Part shown: positions 60,510 through 64,000 of the stretch, in pieces
Layout: the number at the start of each line of letters is the position of its first letter
Numbering within the stretch: the first letter of the stretch is position 1
Source of the DNA: Maritalea sp051251695
GTDB lineage: Bacteria; Pseudomonadota; Alphaproteobacteria; Rhizobiales; Devosiaceae
NCBI RefSeq assembly: GCF_051251695.1
Contig: NZ_JBPOEU010000011.1
Span: 1 to 64,000 of the forward strand
Direction: 5' to 3'
Length of the DNA: 64,000 bases
The notes under the pieces: generated by a model
Told to the model about the DNA's origin: nothing
The model's input: only the letters and a program-made list of their open reading frames with translations
The model's database searches: none
Program-made: the position numbers and the translations under genes

Positions 60510-61256
60510 GTGAGTAGCTCTGAACTCGACCCGACGGGATGGCTGGTTGCCCATTCACTGGCCAAATCATATGGCAAAAAAGTTGTCATTCGCGATGTAT
60601 CGGTTGCGGTAAACCGAGGTGAGGCCGTTGGCCTTTTAGGGCCGAATGGCGCCGGGAAAACCACCGTCTTTTCAATGATCATGGGGATTATTGCGCCTGA
60701 TCAGGGTGAAATTCTACTTCACGGACGGCCCATCACCAAGTTGCCGCTTTTCCAACGTGGACGATTGGGCATGGGGTATTTGCCGCAAGAGCCATCGATT
60801 TTCCGCGGAATGAGCGTTAAAAACAACATTCTGGCTATTCTTGAGGGACATGTAAAATCGCGCAAAGGCCGCCAAGAACGGCTGGATCAATTGCTGGAAG
60901 AGTTTTCAATCACCCATATTCGCGACGCGGATGCGCTTGCGCTTTCTGGCGGGGAACGCCGTCGGGTGGAAATTGCCCGTGCGCTAGCTGCCGATCCTGT
61001 GTTTATGCTTTTGGATGAACCGTTTGCCGGGGTTGACCCGATCGCGGTTGGTGAAATTCAATCGCTGGTGCAACAACTCACCAATAGGGGTATCGGCGTG
61101 CTGATCACTGACCATAATGTGCGCGAAACGCTTGGGTTGGTGGACCGTGCTTACATCATTCATGGTGGGCAAGTGATGATCCAAGGCCGACCCGAGGCGA
61201 TTAGCGCCGACCCCGAAGCACGTCGGGTCTATTTGGGTGAAGATTTTACGCTTTAG
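60510..61256 (+). CDS. lptB: LPS export ABC transporter ATPase LptB
   Basis: A 248-aa ATPase driving LPS extraction. Walker A GPNGAGKTT, Q-loop LPQEPSIFRGM, signature LSGGERRRVEIARAL, Walker B VFMLLDEPFAGVDP and the H-loop ITDHNVRETL. GTG start. Its 3' end overlaps the convergent CYTH gene by 11 bases. Confidence 0.97.
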   Translation: MSSSELDPTGWLVAHSLAKSYGKKVVIRDVSVAVNRGEAVGLLGPNGAGKTTVFSMIMGIIAPDQGEILLHGRPITKLPLFQRGRLGMGYLPQEPSIFRGMSVKNNILAILEGHVKSRKGRQERLDQLLEEFSITHIRDADALALSGGERRRVEIARALAADPVFMLLDEPFAGVDPIAVGEIQSLVQQLTNRGIGVLITDHNVRETLGLVDRAYIIHGGQVMIQGRPEAISADPEARRVYLGEDFTL

Positions 61257-61809
61257 CTGCGGCATCAATTATTTGGGCATATGAACGAGTTTCCAAGTTA
61301 GTGAGTGATAACCCAAGAAGTTGTACCGCTTCATCAACAAGCCTTTTCGCTTCAAGCAGTTGGTGTTCTTCTTCTACCATGATGGCAACTTCAACAAACG
61401 CGCCAAACCCATCCAACTTGTCCAACGTAACATGGCATTTGCCCAGAAAATGTACGTCTCGAGCCTTCTTGATGCACCGAGTTTGCTGATAACCCAGCCC
61501 AAAAAACATCTGACAGACTTCTACGAAGCCTTTGGTTTCGACCGACCTGCACTCATCAACGCCCGGACCTTTGGAAATAATCAAGACCCGATTAGAAGGA
61601 ACCATCTCTCGAACCACCAGCGCTTGGTTGTTGCTGGAAAGTGAATTGTCAGGAAGATCGAGATAGATGTCCGTTTCTGAACCTCCCTGCATGAAGGGTT
61701 GGCTCCCCAACGCCTTAAGTCGCTGACCAATAACTTGCAAATCGTCACATTTAAATTTTTGTTCGACTTCAAATCGCCCTATGAAATGTTCCCCTGTATC
61801 TAATTTCAC
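61246..61809 (-). CDS. CYTH-domain (class IV adenylate cyclase/triphosphatase-like) protein
   Basis: A 187-aa triphosphate tunnel metalloenzyme. The diagnostic ExExK motif is in RFEVEQKF, with later barrel strands ALVVREMV, KCHVTLDKLDGFGAFVEV and LETRSYAQII. Members hydrolyse triphosphates or make cAMP; which applies here is open. I chose the GTG at 61809 since AGGAG lies seven bases before it. It interrupts the usual lptB-rpoN adjacency and is divergent from rpoN. The N-terminus starts later in most family members, leaving about 14 extra residues. Confidence 0.8.
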   Translation of the reverse strand: MKLDTGEHFIGRFEVEQKFKCDDLQVIGQRLKALGSQPFMQGGSETDIYLDLPDNSLSSNNQALVVREMVPSNRVLIISKGPGVDECRSVETKGFVEVCQMFFGLGYQQTRCIKKARDVHFLGKCHVTLDKLDGFGAFVEVAIMVEEEHQLLEAKRLVDEAVQLLGLSLTNLETRSYAQIIDAAAKA

Positions 61810-61883
61810 GACGGCTCTCCTGTGTTCGACAAACATTGTGCATTTGAGAATTAATTAACCCGCTTTGGAACTTCACAAAGAAA

Positions 61884-61900
61884 CTGGCACGAAACTTGTA
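61884..61900 (+). promoter_or_regulatory. Sigma-54-like promoter upstream of rpoN
   Basis: CTGGCACGAAACTTGTA matches the -24/-12 consensus (YTGGCACG-N4-TTGCW) except that the -12 GC reads GT. It lies about 76 bases before the rpoN ATG. Self-regulation of sigma-54 by its own holoenzyme is known in some bacteria. No activator site was identified. Confidence 0.45.
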
Positions 61901-61975
61901 TATGCGGCTTGTGCATGGCGGGCAAATCGTGGCATTTTCATCAATAGCAACAGATGCGCAGTGGAGCAAAACTTA

Positions 61976-63514
61976 ATGGCGCTAATGCCACGCCTTGAAC
62001 TCAGACAATCTCAAATGCTTAAATTGACGCCTCAATTGATGCAGTCAATCAAGCTGTTGCAACTGTCGCATCTTGAGCTCTCTACATTTGTTGAAAATGA
62101 GTTGCTACATAATCCGCTGCTTGACCGGGCAGAGCCCAACGCTGATGAGCGCGGTGACAATGAAGGCAATTCCGCCGAACCAGACCAACCTGAACATGGC
62201 GATAGTGGTCCAACTGATATTGTCAGCCAGGGTGAACAGTTTGAAAGCGCGACTTCGTTGGCAAGCGAAATGGATACTGACGCGGCCAGCCTATTTCCCG
62301 AGCAGGTGGGGCAAGATAGTGTTTCTCAGTCCACCACCAACTGGCAAGAGGGGCGAGGCCAAAGCCTTAGTGGCGGCGTGGGCGCTGAAAAGGCTGAGAT
62401 CGATCAATATGTTTCCTCCACCAAATCACTTGGTGATCATTTGATCGAACAGGTTCACCTCATCTTGCGACATCCGGGCGATTTGCTGATCGCCAGTGCC
62501 ATCATCGAAAATCTCAATGAAGCCGGATATATCAATATTGAGTTGGCACAAATTGCTGACCTGTTGGGTACCGAGCTAGGACATGTAGAAGCGGTGCTCG
62601 AAGCTATTCAGGGCTGTGATCCCATCGGCATATTTGCCCGGAACGTGCCTGAATGTCTTGCCATCCAGCTCAAGGAAAAGGACCGACTTGATCCGATGAT
62701 GCAGGCTTTGCTGGATCATCTTGATCTGGTTGCAGCGCATAAATTCAAAGAACTCATGGCATTGATCGATTGCGACCAAGATGACCTTAAAGACATGCTG
62801 GATGAAATTAAGCGCCTTAACCCGCGTCCTGGTGTTTCTTTTGAGGGGACGCCCATTCAACCAGTCGTTCCAGATGTTTATATTCGCCCAGCAAATGATG
62901 GCGGTTGGGAAATTGAGCTGAACAGCGAGGTCTTGCCCAACGTTTTAATCAACAGAACTTATTATGCTGAAGTGTCGGCCAAAGCGAAGAAAGGCGAGGA
63001 AAAAAACTACCTCACCGAATGTTTGCAAACCGCAAACTGGCTAACCAGAAGTCTGGACCAGCGCGCACAAACCATTTTGAAAGTCACCAGTGAAATTGCT
63101 CGAATGCAGGATGGCTTTTTGTTGCATGGCGTTTCCCACCTCAAACCAATGACGTTGAAGATGGTGGCTGAAGCTGTGGATATGCACGAATCTACGATAA
63201 GTCGGGTCACCGCCAACAAATATGTTGCCACCCCACGCGGGCTTTTTGAATTGCGATATTTTTTCACCAGCGCCATTTCCAGCTCGACGAGTGGTGATGA
63301 GGATCACTCAGCCGCTGCTGTGCGGCACGAAATCAAGCAATTGATTGATGCGGAAGACCCCAAGAAGATTTTGTCAGATGACAAAATCGCCGTCATTTTA
63401 AATGAACAACATCAGATGGGGGTCGCGCGTCGTACTGTTGCGAAATATCGCGAGGCGATGGATATCCCATCTTCTGTTCTTCGACGCAGGCAAAAGCGTG
63501 AACTGCTAGGCTAA
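61976..63514 (+). CDS. rpoN: RNA polymerase sigma-54 factor
   Basis: A 512-aa sigma factor for nitrogen, motility and other regulons. Region I is LRQSQMLKLTPQLMQSIKLLQLSHLELS. An acidic linker follows, and the core-binding and -12-binding domains contain LTECLQTANWLTRSLDQRAQTILKV and VAEAVDMHESTISRVTANKYVATP. The RpoN box ARRTVAKYREAMDIP is near the end. Start MALMPRLELRQ at 61976 has GGAG about ten bases upstream. Downstream hpf and ptsN, often next to rpoN, are absent. Confidence 0.97.
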   Translation: MALMPRLELRQSQMLKLTPQLMQSIKLLQLSHLELSTFVENELLHNPLLDRAEPNADERGDNEGNSAEPDQPEHGDSGPTDIVSQGEQFESATSLASEMDTDAASLFPEQVGQDSVSQSTTNWQEGRGQSLSGGVGAEKAEIDQYVSSTKSLGDHLIEQVHLILRHPGDLLIASAIIENLNEAGYINIELAQIADLLGTELGHVEAVLEAIQGCDPIGIFARNVPECLAIQLKEKDRLDPMMQALLDHLDLVAAHKFKELMALIDCDQDDLKDMLDEIKRLNPRPGVSFEGTPIQPVVPDVYIRPANDGGWEIELNSEVLPNVLINRTYYAEVSAKAKKGEEKNYLTECLQTANWLTRSLDQRAQTILKVTSEIARMQDGFLLHGVSHLKPMTLKMVAEAVDMHESTISRVTANKYVATPRGLFELRYFFTSAISSSTSGDEDHSAAAVRHEIKQLIDAEDPKKILSDDKIAVILNEQHQMGVARRTVAKYREAMDIPSSVLRRRQKRELLG

Positions 63515-63539
63515 GTGCCTCTTTTATTATCCGCGTCTC

Positions 63540-64000
63540 TCACGCAAAAACCGACCAATTGAGTTGATCCACCACATCTTCCAGCATCCCAGTGCCCACA
63601 AGTGAATTGCCTCTTGTGTCTAATCCCGGCGACCACACGGCGATTGAAGCGATACCGGGCACAACGGCAAGGATCATGCCGCTCACCCCGCTTTTCGCAG
63701 GAATGCCCACACGATATGCAAATTCACCAGAACCATCATAATGGCCACATGTCAGCATAATAGCCGCAATGCGTCTTGCTCGTCTTTCCGAAACTATTTT
63801 ACGTCCACCCGCACCGGTCGCGCCGCCAAACGCTAAGAACCGCCCGGCGCGAGATAGTTGCACACATGACATTGAAAGCGCACATTGGTGGAAATAAACG
63901 CCTAAAGTCATTTCCACTGAATTGCGTAAATTGCCATGTGAAGCCAAATAATTAGCAAGCGCGCGATTGCGGTGGCCGGTTTCAGCTTCTGATTGGGCGA
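63540..64000 (-). CDS. glsA: Glutaminase (C-terminal part, runs off the window)
   Basis: The last about 152 residues of a serine-dependent beta-lactamase-like glutaminase, converting glutamine to glutamate and ammonia. Visible motifs: GHRNRALANYLASHGN, VEMTLGVYFHQCALSMS, GSGEFAYRVGIPAKSGVSGMIL and WSPGLDTRGNSLVGT. The frame stays open to base 64000. It is convergent with rpoN, 25 bases apart. GSGEFAYRVGIPAKSGVSG is the substrate-binding loop that distinguishes GlsA. Confidence 0.9.
   Translation of the reverse strand, partial: AQSEAETGHRNRALANYLASHGNLRNSVEMTLGVYFHQCALSMSCVQLSRAGRFLAFGGATGAGGRKIVSERRARRIAAIMLTCGHYDGSGEFAYRVGIPAKSGVSGMILAVVPGIASIAVWSPGLDTRGNSLVGTGMLEDVVDQLNWSVFA

Noticed and set aside
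1..64000. CRISPR arrays, insertion sequences, rRNA operons and large direct repeats
   Set aside because: Looked for regularly spaced repeats, transposase motifs and rRNA sequence; none was seen. The integrase at 1951-3003 is the only mobile-element enzyme found.

Overview
The window is 64 kb of chromosome from a moderately low-GC alphaproteobacterium, most likely a marine Hyphomicrobiales (Rhizobiales)-type organism; I cannot fix the genus. The reasons are the set of genes: the carboxyspermidine route to spermidine, a ferritin-VIT fusion of the MbfA type, an rnd-lptC-lptA-lptB-rpoN neighbourhood, an NDUFA9-like NAD-binding protein, an infC beginning with an IRRP-type N-terminus, and short overlapping operons.

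Region by region. 1-3.2 kb: the end of an integrated phage or satellite element (frameshifted HK97-type prohead protease, portal, a small conserved protein, tyrosine integrase) abutting a tRNA-Ser(GGA) whose 3' end faces the integrase and is the probable attachment site. 3.4-9.7 kb: housekeeping and stress genes (msrA, a YjbR-like protein, a DUF2799 lipoprotein, a 1-Cys peroxiredoxin, a SulP transporter, an amino-acid ABC permease and binding protein with no ATPase nearby). 9.9-15.1 kb: a four-gene operon that should convert arginine to spermidine (speA, carboxy(nor)spermidine synthase, nspC, speB). 15.1-16.3 kb: an Xre/MbcA-RES toxin-antitoxin module with its own promoter and palindrome. 16.3-33.8 kb: a VOC enzyme and LysR regulator, lepA, two c-type cytochromes, an extensin-like protein, a ferritin-VIT iron exporter, tandem alpha/beta hydrolases, a periplasmic GDPD, a TetR circuit with twin operators, an FkbM methyltransferase, a membrane LytTR regulator, trhO, an aldo/keto reductase, a GNAT enzyme and a class I fumarase.

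33.9-43.4 kb: a minus-strand translation block, infC ... rpmI-rplT ... pheS ... pheT, in which two foreign modules sit. A membrane LuxR regulator, a DUF4199 protein and a VOC protein lie between infC and rpmI. A membrane-anchored unknown and a DEDDh exonuclease-ASCH fusion lie between pheS and pheT. infC appears to start with AUU. 43.5-49 kb: a hydrolase, an epimerase, queG, a glutathione transferase, uppP and the NDUFA9-like protein.

49.1-56.8 kb: a catabolic cluster with MarR control (MarR and flavin reductase on one side; a NicX-like extradiol dioxygenase, a hydrolase, an acyl-CoA-dehydrogenase-fold flavoenzyme, an acyl-CoA ligase and TRAP permeases on the other). I read it as a degradation pathway for an N-heterocyclic or aromatic acid whose substrate is not known, and it is the best candidate here for undescribed biochemistry. 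56.9-64 kb: a leucine-dehydrogenase-like enzyme, mscL, RNase D, lptCAB, a CYTH-domain protein, rpoN with a sigma-54-like site in front of it, and the 3' part of a glutaminase gene running off the edge.

No intergenic stretch exceeds about 300 bases. No CRISPR array, insertion sequence or rRNA was seen.
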